A stretch of 46,374 bases of DNA, from positions 1 through 46,374 of the forward strand of contig WFVH01000085.1 of the NCBI GenBank assembly GCA_015491735.1, written 5' to 3'. The DNA is from Gammaproteobacteria bacterium (GTDB lineage Bacteria > Pseudomonadota > Gammaproteobacteria > Thiohalospirales > Thiohalospiraceae). The position numbers and the translations under genes were made by a program. Below, piece by piece: positions 38,333 through 46,374 of the stretch. Position 1 is the first letter of the stretch; the number at the start of each line of letters is the position of its first letter. Below the pieces are notes generated by a model, which saw nothing but the letters and a program-made list of their open reading frames with translations, did not search any database and had not been told where the DNA came from.

Positions 38333-39355
38333 CTATACCTGGACTTCATCCGAGCTGTCGCGTCTGGCCGGCAGCAGTTTCTCACGCAGTTGTTCCTCCA
38401 GTTCCTGCATGATGTCCGGATTTTCTTTCAGAAAATTCCGTACATTGTCTTTTCCCTGACCGATACGATCACCATTGTAGCTGTACCAGGCACCTGCCTT
38501 GTTGATCAATCCCTGGGCAACGCCGAGATCGATAAGCTCGCCTTCGCGGGAGATCCCCTCTCCGTAAAGGATTTCGAATTCGGTCTGTTTGAATGGCGGC
38601 GCCACCTTGTTCTTCACCACCTTTACCCGGGTCTGATTGCCGATCACTTCATCACCCTTTTTGATCGCGCCAATACGGCGAATATCCATTCTGACCGAGG
38701 CATAGAACTTGAGCGCATTGCCGCCGGTAGTGGTCTCCGGATTACCGAACATGACGCCAATCTTCATCCGGATCTGGTTGATAAAAATCACCAGGGTATT
38801 GGAGCGTTTGATATTGGCAGTCAGCTTGCGCAGCGCCTGGGACATCAAGCGCGCCTGCAGCCCCATGTGGGAGTCCCCCATCTCCCCCTCGATCTCCGCC
38901 TTGGGGGTAAGCGCCGCAACCGAGTCCACCACGACCACATCCACCGCGCCGGAGCGCACCAGCATATCGGTAATCTCCAGCGCCTGTTCGCCGGTATCCG
39001 GCTGGGAGACCAGCAGATCATCGATATCAACGCCGAGCTTTTCGGCATAGACGGGGTCCAGCGCATGCTCCGCATCGACGAAGGCGCAGGTGCCACCGGT
39101 TTTTTGCGATTCGGCAATGATCTGCAGGGTAAGCGTGGTCTTGCCGGAAGATTCCGGCCCATAGATTTCCACTACGCGGCCCTTGGGCACTCCGCCGATT
39201 CCCAGCGCGATATCCAGCCCCAGCGAGCCGGTAGAGATGGCCTCCACGTCATGCAACGCTCCCGAATCGCCCATTCGCATGACCGATCCCTTGCCAAACT
39301 GTTTCTCAATCTGGCTCAGTGCCGCACTCAGCGCCTTTTTCCTGTTGTCATCCAT
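38333..39355 (-). CDS. recA: recombinase RecA
   Basis: 340 residues. Walker [10 protein letters not shown], Walker [10 protein letters not shown], the L1/L2 loops ([41 protein letters not shown], partly) and the C-terminal acidic tail are intact. It forms the ssDNA filament for recombination and triggers LexA cleavage. I use the ATG at 39355 ([13 protein letters not shown]); the frame's nine extra upstream residues are not conserved. I could not find a convincing LexA box between 39356 and 39424. It is co-transcribed with queH. Confidence 0.98.
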   Translation of the reverse strand: MDDNRKKALSAALSQIEKQFGKGSVMRMGDSGALHDVEAISTGSLGLDIALGIGGVPKGRVVEIYGPESSGKTTLTLQIIAESQKTGGTCAFVDAEHALDPVYAEKLGVDIDDLLVSQPDTGEQALEITDMLVRSGAVDVVVVDSVAALTPKAEIEGEMGDSHMGLQARLMSQALRKLTANIKRSNTLVIFINQIRMKIGVMFGNPETTTGGNALKFYASVRMDIRRIGAIKKGDEVIGNQTRVKVVKNKVAPPFKQTEFEILYGEGISREGELIDLGVAQGLINKAGAWYSYNGDRIGQGKDNVRNFLKENPDIMQELEEQLREKLLPARRDSSDEVQV

Positions 39356-39424
39356 TGCAAGAAACCTCGGTATTAGCCTCAATCAACCAATTATTTCACA
39401 GTTACGGCAAACCACCAACCCGGC

Positions 39425-39967
39425 CTAATCCGCCGTCAGAATCCAGCGATCCACCACCTCATAGCGCACGCCTCCCGGAACGGTAACAGAATGCACCAAT
39501 ACGAAACTGTCCACCCACCAGGTGACGGGAACGTATCCGGCTGACGGGCCGGGCGGCACGGCTGCCTTGCGCAGATAGGTAAGATGTGGTTGATAGGGGC
39601 GGGACTCAGGCTCCAGACCACACTGCTCGAGTCCCTTCTGCACCTGCTCGTTCAAATCGAGAAGCGCTGCCGGCCAGTTGTCTGCTCCCAGCCAGGCAAC
39701 ACGCGAACCGCTCCAGTAGCCGGTTCTGTTGAGCACCAGCTGAAATGCGGATGCCCGGATATTGCCGGCGACCTGACCGGCGCACCGGCGTTCCGCGCTG
39801 GAAAGCCAGCCCAGGTAGCGCAAGGTGATATGAAAATTATCCGGCGGCACCGGCTGACCACCGGCGCCATAGAATCCTCCTTCTGTCAGCCGCTGTTTCA
39901 GCCGCTGGCGCAATCCCGTATCGGGCCACAGTGCAAAGAACAGGCGCTGCCGCTCATCTGGCGGCAT
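39425..39967 (-). CDS. thpR: RNA 2',3'-cyclic phosphodiesterase (ThpR/LigT)
   Basis: 180 residues of the 2H phosphoesterase superfamily. Two catalytic HxT motifs are seen, NFHITLRYLG (near residue 45) and QPHLTYLRK (near 130). The enzyme opens 2',3'-cyclic phosphates of RNA and can act as a ligase in vitro. The ATG at 39967 (MPPDERQRLFFALWPD) is chosen because it gives the family N-terminus; it overlaps the pncC end by 14 bases. pncC-thpR-recA is a plausible transcription unit. Confidence 0.93.
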   Translation of the reverse strand: MPPDERQRLFFALWPDTGLRQRLKQRLTEGGFYGAGGQPVPPDNFHITLRYLGWLSSAERRCAGQVAGNIRASAFQLVLNRTGYWSGSRVAWLGADNWPAALLDLNEQVQKGLEQCGLEPESRPYQPHLTYLRKAAVPPGPSAGYVPVTWWVDSFVLVHSVTVPGGVRYEVVDRWILTAD

Positions 39968-40436
39968 CCCGGAGTCCCTCCAGCGCAACCCATACCGCCT
40001 TTTGGCGCACAGCTTCACGATCACCGTCAAAACACTCCTTGTGTGTCTCCTCCGGCCCGCCTGCAACGGCCCAGGCGAACCATACCGTACCCACCGGTTT
40101 CCCTGGCGTTGCGCCACCCGGTCCGGCGATACCGCTGACCGCCACGGAGAGCCGGGCATGACTGCGCATCAACGCGCCCCTCGCCATCTCCTGTACCGTC
40201 TGCTCGCTTACCGCGCCAAACTCCTCCAGCGTCTCGGCGCGAATCCCGAGCATCTCCTGCTTGGCGATATTGGTATAAGTGACAAACCCCCGCTCAAACC
40301 AACGGGAGCTTCCGGGAATATCAGTGATGATCTTGGCAATCCAGCCACCGGTGCAGGACTCGGCCGTAGCCAGCACCCACCCTTTCTGCAGCAGCAGCTC
40401 ACCAAGCTGACAGGCCAGCCGCTGGATCCTGTCCAT
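39954..40436 (-). CDS. pncC: nicotinamide-nucleotide amidase (CinA C-terminal domain)
   Basis: 160 residues, the stand-alone CinA C-terminal domain that deamidates NMN to nicotinic acid mononucleotide in NAD recycling. Signatures: ATAESCTGGWIAKIITDIPGSS (catalytic Ser, partly quoted), VTYTNIAKQEMLG and SGIAGPGGATPGKPVGTVW. The ATG at 40436 overlaps the pilZ stop as TGATG. pncC next to recA is a widely conserved bacterial pairing. Confidence 0.94.
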   Translation of the reverse strand: MDRIQRLACQLGELLLQKGWVLATAESCTGGWIAKIITDIPGSSRWFERGFVTYTNIAKQEMLGIRAETLEEFGAVSEQTVQEMARGALMRSHARLSVAVSGIAGPGGATPGKPVGTVWFAWAVAGGPEETHKECFDGDREAVRQKAVWVALEGLRDAAR

Positions 40437-40741
40437 CAGCTTTTTATCTGCTGAAACCGGCAACTGATGATACACCGGCCATCGGCGGAAGGTTCCACCC
40501 TGACCACTTCGGCCGAGGCCTCCAGCGGAGGCGTCAGATTTTTCTGCGGAGAAATCACGATTTCCAGCTGTGCGCCCACCGCTATCTCCTCCTCCGTTTC
40601 AAACTGCACGCCACCCGCGCTCAGATTGTGCCCCACTGCCTGGCGCATTTCACTCTCTCCGGAGCGTCTGTAATTCACCACACATTCAACATCCATACGG
40701 GTAAAATCACGTTTTTCGCTATACTCGAATCGCATTGTCAT
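40436..40741 (-). CDS. PilZ-domain protein
   Basis: 101 residues, a single PilZ domain that probably binds cyclic di-GMP. The N-terminal arginine motif is SEKRDFTRMD and the beta-barrel motif is NLSAGGVQFET. It begins at the ATG at 40741 or two codons later. Located upstream of pncC and coupled to it by an overlap, although no functional link is obvious. Divergent from mutS. Confidence 0.85.
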   Translation of the reverse strand: MTMRFEYSEKRDFTRMDVECVVNYRRSGESEMRQAVGHNLSAGGVQFETEEEIAVGAQLEIVISPQKNLTPPLEASAEVVRVEPSADGRCIISCRFQQIKS

Positions 40742-40824
40742 CAGTTGCAGCCTCGCTCTATCGACAGGATGCTACAAGCAATACCAGACCACTGTAATAT
40801 TCGCAAGCACCAATCAGTTAAAAA

Positions 40825-40853
40825 TTGGCCACATTAGCGATTTTAGCTACACT
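40825..40853 (+). promoter_or_regulatory. candidate mutS promoter very close to the start codon
   Basis: TTGGCC at 40825-40830 and TACACT at 40848-40853 are 17 bases apart. Transcription from this pair would begin about at the mutS ATG (40861). There is no Shine-Dalgarno sequence upstream of that ATG, so a leaderless mutS message is conceivable. This is a sequence match only. Confidence 0.3.
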
Positions 40854-40860
40854 TGCGCAG

Positions 40861-43425
40861 ATGACCCCGGCCAAATCACGACACACCCCGCTGATGCAGC
40901 AGTACCTGAGCCTCAAGGCAGAGCATCCTGACATTCTGATGTTCTTCCGCATGGGTGATTTCTACGAGCTTTTCTACGACGATGCGCGCAAGGCGGCGCA
41001 ACTGCTGGGTATCAGCCTTACCAGCCGGGGAAAATCGGCCGGAGAACCCATTCCGATGGCCGGTGTCCCCTGTCATGCGGTGGATGGCTATCTGGCCAAG
41101 CTGGTCAAACTGGGCGAGCCGGTAGCCATCTGCGAACAGATTGGCGACCCGGCAACCAGCAAGGGGCCTGTCGAGCGCCGTGTAACCCGCATCATCACGC
41201 CTGGCACCGTCACCGAGGAGGCGCTGCTGGAAGAGCGCCGCGACAACCTTGTGGCAGCGCTTTTTCAGCAAAAGGAACGATTCGGCCTGGCATGGATGGA
41301 TCTTGCCAGCGGTCGCTTCCACGTCATGGAGCTGGAGGGCAAGGAGGCGCTTGCCGGCGAGCTGGAGCGGCTACGCCCCGCGGAGTTGATTGTCAGCGAA
41401 GAAGCGCCTACCCCGGTGTATGAACAGAACAGCTTGCGGCGCCTGCCGCCCTGGCACTTCGAATTTGACAGCGCCACGCGCATGCTGTGTGGCCAGTTTG
41501 GCACCCGGGATCTCGCCGGGTTCGGCTGCGACCCCTTTCCCCTGGCGGTAGCAGCCGCCGGTGGTCTGCTGCACTATGTCCGCAATACACAGCGCAACGG
41601 CCTGCCTCACATCTGCTCCCTGCGTGTGGAACAGCGGGAGGAAAGCCTCATCCTCGATGCGGTCAGCCGCCGCAACCTGGAGCTGGAGACCAGCATCTCC
41701 GGGCATCCGGAACAGACCCTGGCAGGCGTTTTCGACCGCACCGCTACCGCCATGGGCAGCCGCCAGCTCCGACGCTGGCTGAACCGGCCGTTACGTAACC
41801 AGCAGACCATCGGCCAACGCCACCGGGCGGTGGCCGAGCTGCTGGCGGAGCATAACTTCGAGCTGCTGGACAGCCAGTTGCGCGGCATCGGCGACGTAGA
41901 GCGCATCCTGACCCGGATTGCCCTGCGCTCTGCCCGTCCCGGCGATCTGATCCATCTGCGCACCGCCTTGGGCCGGCTGCCGGAGCTGCAGAGAACGCTG
42001 GCTGGCAAAAACAGTCCGCTGCTGCGGGAACTGCGTCACCGCATCAGCGAATTCCCGGAGATACATGAACAACTGCAGCGGGCCGTGGTGGATGCACCAC
42101 CGCTGCTGATCCGTGACGGTGGCGTCATTGCACAGGGCTATGATGACGAACTCGATCAGCTGCGCGCCCTGCAGCAGAACGCCAGTCAATATCTCATCGA
42201 ACTGGAGCAGCGGGAGAGAGAACAGACAGGCATCGCCAACCTCAAGATAAGCTACAACCGGATCCATGGCTACTACATCGAGGTCAGCCGCGCCCAGAGC
42301 GCCCGGATCCCTGATCGCTACCAGCGCCGCCAGACGCTCAAGGGGGCTGAGCGTTATATCACGCCGGAGCTGAAAGATTTCGAGGACAAGATACTGAGCG
42401 CCAACGAGCGGGCTCTGGCGCGTGAAAAAAGATTGTACGAACAGCTACTGGATGACATCGCCACCCGGTTGAACGAGTTGCAGCAGTGCGCCGCCGCCCT
42501 GGCCGAACTGGATGCCCTGAACAACCTGGCCGAACGCGCCGCCACCCTTGATCTGGCCGCTCCCGAATTCACCACCCGGCCCGAAATCAGAATCACCGCC
42601 GGCCGCCATCCCGTCGTGGAGCAGCTCCAGGACACCCCGTTCGTCCCCAACGATCTGCACATGGATCAAAGCCGCCGCATGCTGCTGATAACCGGCCCCA
42701 ACATGGGCGGCAAATCCACTTACATGCGCCAGACCGCCCTCATCGTGTTGCTGGCATGCATGGGCAGTTTCGTTCCGGCGCAACGGGCCGTCATCGGCCC
42801 CATCGACCGCATTTTTACCCGCATCGGCGCCTCAGACGAGCTGGCGAGCGGCCGCTCCACCTTCATGGTGGAGATGACCGAAACCGCCAACATCCTGCAC
42901 AACGCCACCCCCAACAGCCTGGTGTTGATGGACGAAATCGGGCGTGGCACCAGCACCTTCGACGGCCTCTCCCTTGCCTGGGCATGCGCCCGGCAGCTAG
43001 CAAAGGAGATTGGCGCCTTTACCCTGTTCGCAACCCACTATTTCGAACTCACTCAGCTCCCCCAACAGGTGGAAGGGGTGGCCAACGTTCACCTTGACGC
43101 CATTGAACACGATGAACATATCGTATTCATGCACTCCGTCAAGGAGGGTTCCGCCAGCCAGAGCTACGGCTTGCAGGTAGCCGCCCTGGCGGGTGTTCCC
43201 CCACAAGTCATCCAGCAGGCCAAGGACAAGCTGAAACAGCTCGAACGGCGCGGTAAAACCAACCCGTCGGCGAACACGGCGCAACCGGCTGAAAACAGAG
43301 TCCAGCCCCCCCGGCAATCGGTTGTCGAACAGGCGCTGTCGCAACTGGAGCTGGATGATCTCTCACCTAGAGAGGCGTTGGAAAAACTGTATCAACTGCA
43401 GGCGTTGCTAAAGAAGCACGGCTGA
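40861..43425 (+). CDS. mutS: DNA mismatch repair protein MutS
   Basis: 854 residues. It recognises mismatches with the Phe-x-Glu motif in [14 protein letters not shown] (about residue 36), and has the ATPase motifs [13 protein letters not shown] (Walker A, near 620), [16 protein letters not shown] and FATHYFELT. The C-terminal 50 residues form the dimerisation tail. I use the ATG at 40861 rather than the TTG at 40825. Length is standard. It acts with MutL, which is not in the window. Confidence 0.98.
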   Translation: MTPAKSRHTPLMQQYLSLKAEHPDILMFFRMGDFYELFYDDARKAAQLLGISLTSRGKSAGEPIPMAGVPCHAVDGYLAKLVKLGEPVAICEQIGDPATSKGPVERRVTRIITPGTVTEEALLEERRDNLVAALFQQKERFGLAWMDLASGRFHVMELEGKEALAGELERLRPAELIVSEEAPTPVYEQNSLRRLPPWHFEFDSATRMLCGQFGTRDLAGFGCDPFPLAVAAAGGLLHYVRNTQRNGLPHICSLRVEQREESLILDAVSRRNLELETSISGHPEQTLAGVFDRTATAMGSRQLRRWLNRPLRNQQTIGQRHRAVAELLAEHNFELLDSQLRGIGDVERILTRIALRSARPGDLIHLRTALGRLPELQRTLAGKNSPLLRELRHRISEFPEIHEQLQRAVVDAPPLLIRDGGVIAQGYDDELDQLRALQQNASQYLIELEQREREQTGIANLKISYNRIHGYYIEVSRAQSARIPDRYQRRQTLKGAERYITPELKDFEDKILSANERALAREKRLYEQLLDDIATRLNELQQCAAALAELDALNNLAERAATLDLAAPEFTTRPEIRITAGRHPVVEQLQDTPFVPNDLHMDQSRRMLLITGPNMGGKSTYMRQTALIVLLACMGSFVPAQRAVIGPIDRIFTRIGASDELASGRSTFMVEMTETANILHNATPNSLVLMDEIGRGTSTFDGLSLAWACARQLAKEIGAFTLFATHYFELTQLPQQVEGVANVHLDAIEHDEHIVFMHSVKEGSASQSYGLQVAALAGVPPQVIQQAKDKLKQLERRGKTNPSANTAQPAENRVQPPRQSVVEQALSQLELDDLSPREALEKLYQLQALLKKHG

Positions 43426-43462
43426 AAGGTGTTGCACTGGGGGCGTTCTCAATTAATTAAGA

Positions 43463-43509
43463 CCACAGGGACGCTGAATCCTGATTTATTACCTTGTAAA
43501 GAGTACTAG
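43463..43509. repeat. family C right-end fragment
   Basis: CCACAGGGACGCTGAATCCT followed by GATTTATTACCTTGT and GAGTACTAG (ending 43509) matches the right end of the family C element at 37207-37254 with few differences. The left part is missing. It follows the mutS stop by 37 bases. Confidence 0.6.
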
Positions 43510-43730
43510 CGAGTTGAAATCGCGTTCGTTTTCAAATAACGAAATTGCAGTATATAATAGACACGTTCTATTTCGGCAAACCATTCAGCCGGATCATAAC
43601 AATAATCAAGCTGGAACAGCCTGTTTGGGCAGCGACCACCTGAACACCCCCTGGAATCTGTCAGGCAAGGCGAGAGTTGTGAGATGACAGTCAATAACTG
43701 ACCACTGTTCAACGTGGAAAGGGTGCGCGT

Positions 43731-43756
43731 ATTTCAGGGGCCGGCCAAACAGTTAC
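43731..43756. repeat. family A right-end remnant upstream of the cytochrome-porin gene
   Basis: ATTTCAGGGG followed by CCGGCC and AAACAGTTAC corresponds to the A1 inner right end (ATTTCAGGGGCAATCTGAAC then AGTTAC). The left end could not be located with confidence, although AACTGACC near 43696 may be it. The remainder of 43510-43838 shows no clear feature. Confidence 0.4.
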
Positions 43757-43838
43757 TCGATATTTTGAACGTGCCGAAACCGGCAAGGGATTCCGGTTTC
43801 TCCCGAAGCATTCCGGGCAAAAAAAGGAGCACCTACCT

Positions 43839-45089
43839 ATGAGATATCCATCTTTTTTCCCTCCGTTCTCTCTGGTGATCGGGTTGGTCATTGCCGTATT
43901 GTGGATACCCGATCCGGCAAATGCTGTTCCGGCGTTTGCCAGACAGAAGGCAAAACCCTGCACTTCGTGTCATTTTCAGCACTTTCCGGCATTGAACAAG
44001 TTTGGCCGTGAATTCCGTGCAGAAGGATACGTTATGCTCGATGAAGATGAGCAAGGAGTCATTCGGGAGGACGGTCTTTCCCTGCCCATGACGCTCAACA
44101 CCGCTGTCATAGCCAAGCTGCGTTATCAGAAGACCAACGGGAACAGCAAGGAAGGCAGCGATTATGGCGCTATCGAGTGGCCGGACGAAGCCGCACTGAT
44201 GGTCGGTGGCCGCCTGGCTGAAAACGCGGGATTTCTCATGGAGTTGGGGCTGGTCGATGCAAACTCGTTTTTGTCGACGAAGATCCATTTCAATATAACC
44301 AAGGTGAATGATACCCGGTTAAGCATTATCCCTTTTTCCACCGACGGACTGGGGGTTGCATACGGATTCGAATTGTTGAATACCGGCGCCCAGCGCTCCC
44401 AACGGCCGATTGAAGCCCGCAGCAGTTACAGCGCCGCACAGGCCCTGGGTCTGGGCAGCGGGGAGGCCACCGGCATTGCGCTGGTTGCCTCCAATGACCA
44501 GTTTTTCCTCAACTATACCCCCTGGGTTCCCGGTTGGGGGGAGAGTAACACCACCGTCAAACCCTCCGGCCTGTCCCACTATCTGCGCGCCGCCTACACA
44601 CCGGCCATCGGTACTGTAGAAGCCGGATTTGGCGTACAGTACTGGTACGGAGAGGCCACAACGGCATTGAATGACGAATCGGGAGATACCCTGGATATCG
44701 AAACCAGCGGCTGGGTGATTGATGCCCAGGCCCAGTCGGATCTCTATTCCATGCCGCTCGGAGTATACGCCAGCTACGGCAGCTGTCAGGGAAGCGCTAC
44801 GCATTTTGCCGACAACTGCCAAAATAACGATGACGCCACCGCGTTTGGCCTGTTGGCGCAACTGGGTTTCGTTCCAAACGTGGCCGCCGTCTATGCTGCT
44901 TTCCGCTCCATGGATATCGGCACTGAAGAAGATGCGGATTTCGATGTATGGGTATTGGGGCTGAACTACATGTACACACCCAATGTTCGTTTCGAGCTGT
45001 TCTACGAACGGGAGAGTGGTTCCGGCGTTGATGCCCGCCCCTCGGAACAGGATGATCGGCTGCTCTTTCAGTTGTTTGCAGGTTTTTGA
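43839..45089 (+). CDS. Cyc2-like fused monohaem cytochrome / outer-membrane porin
   Basis: 416 residues. A signal peptide (residues 1-29, ending PANA) precedes AVPAFARQ, a single haem site CTSCH at 41-45, then HFPALNKFGREFRAEGY. The remaining 340 residues look like a beta-barrel: alternating aromatic and polar strands and a terminal Phe (LFQLFAGF). One N-terminal haem followed by a barrel is the architecture of Cyc2, the outer-membrane iron oxidase, and the PALN.FGR.F..EGY segment resembles it. ATG at 43839 with GGAG nine bases upstream. Single-gene unit. Iron oxidation is only inferred; similar proteins occur in bacteria not known to oxidise iron. Confidence 0.75.
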   Translation: MRYPSFFPPFSLVIGLVIAVLWIPDPANAVPAFARQKAKPCTSCHFQHFPALNKFGREFRAEGYVMLDEDEQGVIREDGLSLPMTLNTAVIAKLRYQKTNGNSKEGSDYGAIEWPDEAALMVGGRLAENAGFLMELGLVDANSFLSTKIHFNITKVNDTRLSIIPFSTDGLGVAYGFELLNTGAQRSQRPIEARSSYSAAQALGLGSGEATGIALVASNDQFFLNYTPWVPGWGESNTTVKPSGLSHYLRAAYTPAIGTVEAGFGVQYWYGEATTALNDESGDTLDIETSGWVIDAQAQSDLYSMPLGVYASYGSCQGSATHFADNCQNNDDATAFGLLAQLGFVPNVAAVYAAFRSMDIGTEEDADFDVWVLGLNYMYTPNVRFELFYERESGSGVDARPSEQDDRLLFQLFAGF

Positions 45090-45164
45090 GTCTGTAGCCG
45101 GCACAAGGGAAGTATCCGAGATTGCAGCAAAGCAGGGTTTGGTTTAAGCTTAGCCGCTCATTCT

Positions 45165-45255
45165 GGAGAGGTGTCCGAGTGGTTGAAGGAGCACGCCTGG
45201 AAAGTGTGTATACGGTAACACCGTATCGAGGGTTCGAATCCCTCCCTCTCCGCCA
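45165..45255 (+). tRNA. tRNA-Ser (anticodon GGA)
   Basis: A 91-base class II tRNA with acceptor GGAGAGG/CCTCTCC, discriminator G and encoded CCA at 45253-45255. The anticodon stem CACGC/GTGTG encloses CTGGAAA, giving GGA for UCC/UCU codons. A long variable arm (TACGGTAACACCGTA) is present. Downstream lies a gene remnant and a Fic gene, a typical place for accessory DNA. Confidence 0.96.
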
Positions 45256-45258
45256 AAT

Positions 45259-45292
45259 ATGGAAAGGACTCCTGCACGAGTTCCCTTTCCAT
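45259..45292 (+). terminator. hairpin after tRNA-Ser
   Basis: ATGGAAAGG at 45259-45267 pairs with CCTTTCCAT at 45284-45292, with extra ACTC/GAGT pairing inside. No T-run follows, so it may be a processing or attenuating stem rather than a true terminator. Confidence 0.45.
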
Positions 45293-45446
45293 GCTTCAAG
45301 ATAGGTTCGAACCCTCGATTCAAAAAAACGGGTTCGACCAGGCACGAAGCACTGCAGGATGCCGGAGCAGCGAGACGGCGCCCCGAAGGGGTGAGGCCGG
45401 AGGCCGAATCAACCCCTCTTTTTCCACCATAAAATCAAAAGATTAC

Positions 45447-45623
45447 CTATTCCCGACCGCATTGTTCGATTGCGCTGGCCATCCAGGCCGGCATGCTGGA
45501 AGTACGCAGTCTTTCGAACGCCTCTTCGCTCAATCCCTCCCGGATACGCCTGACGACTACGGCATCGACATTCCCCTTGCCCAGGGGCCACAGCGCCAAG
45601 AGCACCATGCCCGGTTTTTCCCA
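45447..45623 (-). pseudogene. possible 3' remnant of an accessory gene
   Basis: A minus-strand frame ending at 45447 has coding-like composition only over its last 55 or so codons: LALWPLGKGNVDAVVVRRIR, then EGLSEEAFERLRTSS and MPAWMASAIEQCGRE. Upstream the same frame runs antisense to fic and looks non-coding. I infer the C-terminal end of a disrupted gene, perhaps an antitoxin-type partner, but I do not recognise the family. Confidence 0.35.
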
Positions 45624-45664
45624 TCCGTGTCTCCGTGACGAGGGAGCCGCCATCCAGGTGATGG

Positions 45665-45773
45665 ATGCGGATATGCGGAGAATAGCGGTTGTTTTCTCCG
45701 CGTAACTTGCGGAGATTATCCTTGTCCTTGCGGAGAATAGCAGCCATAATATCCGCATACATTGCGGAGATTG
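45665..45773 (+). promoter_or_regulatory. operator-like TGCGGAG repeat array upstream of fic
   Basis: TGCGGAG occurs four times at 45674, 45708, 45729 and 45763, with spacings 34, 21 and 34, so the region is two 50-bp units repeated at a 55-bp period. Inverted versions (CTCCGC near 45696; ATATCCGCAT at 45749-45758, the inverse of ATGCGGATAT at 45665-45674) lie between. The last copy overlaps the fic ribosome binding site (GGAG, eight bases before ATG). This suits a repressor binding array. Confidence 0.5.
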
Positions 45774-45777
45774 CAAG

Positions 45778-46374
45778 ATGTGCCTAAGGAAAAAACCGGA
45801 TTGGCCCGCCTTTACCTGGGATGAAACGAGCCTCTCCAGCTTGCTCGCGCGTGTATCCAGGGAACAGGGACGGCTGCTGGGCAGAATGGAGGCGCTGGGC
45901 CTTGAGCTGCGCAGTGAGGCCCATCTCCGCACCCTGACCGAGGAGGTGGTCAAATCCAGTGAAATCGAAGGCGAGAGGCTGGACCCCGAGCAAGTCAGAT
46001 CCTCCATCGCGCGCCGGCTCGGCATGGATATCGGCGGGCTGGTCCCCGCCGACCGCGATGTCGAGGGCGTGGTCGAGATGATGCTGGATGCAACGGGCAA
46101 CTATGCACAACCACTGACCGAGGAGCGACTGTTTGCCTGGCACGCCTCCCTGTTCCCAACCGGCCGGAGCGGCATGACCAGGATCCGGGTGGGGAAGTGG
46201 CGTGACGACAGCGACGGTCCCATGCAGGTTGTGTCCGGCCCGGTCGGCAGGGAGAAGGTCCACTATCAGGCGCCACCGGCAGACTGTGTGCCCGATGAAA
46301 TGGCAAAATTCCTGCGCTGGTTCGAACAGCCTGGAGATACGGATCCGTTGCTGGTTGCGGGACTGGCGCACCTG
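45778..46374 (+). CDS. Fic-family protein, DUF4172 N-terminal part (3' end outside window)
   Basis: The first 199 residues of a Fic/DOC-superfamily protein. The N-terminal helical domain (PDWPAFTWDETSL...) matches DUF4172. The segment SSEIEGE at residues 60-66 fits the inhibitory motif (S/T)xxxE(G/N) whose Glu blocks ATP in the Fic site; KSSEIEGERLDPEQVRSSIARRLG is the classical context. The catalytic HPFxDGNGR motif should lie beyond the window. Fic enzymes usually AMPylate proteins. ATG at 45778 with GGAG eight bases upstream, just behind the repeat array. Confidence 0.88.
   Translation, partial: MCLRKKPDWPAFTWDETSLSSLLARVSREQGRLLGRMEALGLELRSEAHLRTLTEEVVKSSEIEGERLDPEQVRSSIARRLGMDIGGLVPADRDVEGVVEMMLDATGNYAQPLTEERLFAWHASLFPTGRSGMTRIRVGKWRDDSDGPMQVVSGPVGREKVHYQAPPADCVPDEMAKFLRWFEQPGDTDPLLVAGLAHL

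Noticed and set aside
39356-39424. LexA box upstream of recA
   Set aside because: CTGTGAAATAATTGGT has the left half of a LexA site but not the CAG right half, so I do not call it.
43506-43712. 68-residue minus-strand frame before the cytochrome-porin gene
   Set aside because: The segment DPAEWFAEIERVYYILQFRYL looks mildly coding-like, but it has no recognisable family or ribosome binding site and lies among repeat relics.
45340-45435. Second, degenerate tRNA-like end (GAATCAACCCCTCTTTTTCCACCA, partly) as an attachment site
   Set aside because: Similarity to the tRNA-Ser 3' end is too weak to separate from chance.
45669-45773. CRISPR array reading of the TGCGGAG repeats
   Set aside because: Repeats are only 7-13 bases and spacers are unequal and themselves repeated; there are no cas genes.

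Overview
The window is chromosomal DNA of a gammaproteobacterium. The evidence is a complete fourteen-gene nuoA-N operon with separate nuoC and nuoD, the order rlmE-ftsH-folP-glmM-tpiA-secG-tRNA-Leu-nuo, and mutS/pncC/thpR/recA close together. The overall flavour (multihaem cytochrome, outer-membrane cytochrome-porin, PmtA-type methyltransferase) would fit a Chromatiales-like chemolithotroph or sulfur-oxidiser relative, but nothing here fixes the genus.

Layout. 1-2410: 3' end of a multihaem cytochrome c gene, a 153-bp transposon-like repeat, a 44-codon ParA remnant beside tRNA-Thr(CGT), a phospholipid-type methyltransferase and tRNA-Lys(TTT). 2686-17088 (minus): respiratory complex I, nuoA to nuoN, with tight or overlapping junctions. 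17203-25117 (minus): repeat, tRNA-Leu(GAG), secG, tpiA, glmM, folP, ftsH, rlmE and a small membrane protein. yhbY is divergent at 25156. 25552-31236 (minus): small hypothetical, glycogen phosphorylase, TerB-like protein, lytic transglycosylase. 31264-32043 is gene-free and packed with repeats. 32044-36794: secreted beta-helix protein, fused SpmA-SpmB membrane protein, small acidic DUF6763-like protein, cardiolipin-synthase-like PLD enzyme. 37276-40741 (minus): small periplasmic protein, queH, recA, thpR, pncC, PilZ protein. 40861-46374 (plus): mutS, a Cyc2-like fused cytochrome-porin, tRNA-Ser(GGA), and a truncated Fic/DUF4172 gene behind an operator-like repeat array.

The most distinctive structure is in the spacers. 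At least four families of small inverted-repeat elements without transposase genes sit in the gaps of otherwise compact housekeeping operons. Family A (about 130-153 bp, ends GTAACTATTCAG or GTAACCACTCAG) has direct evidence of mobility: three copies are flanked by 8-bp target duplications, as expected for non-autonomous derivatives of an IS66-type transposon. Family B (about 280 bp, ends ATTAACCCGGCAA) occurs as full, decayed and hairpin-only forms. Families C (ends CTAGTACTC) and D (20-bp perfect ends) are rarer. Several copies lie exactly at stop codons or between co-directional operon genes, so they may now act as terminators or mRNA structures.

Functionally the window joins NADH oxidation and proton pumping (Nuo), envelope biogenesis (GlmM, Slt, Cls-like), protein export and quality control (SecG, FtsH), RNA maturation (RlmE, YhbY, QueH), DNA repair (RecA, MutS) and possible extracellular electron transfer (multihaem cytochrome, cytochrome-porin). 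No rRNA, CRISPR array or complete transposase gene was seen.
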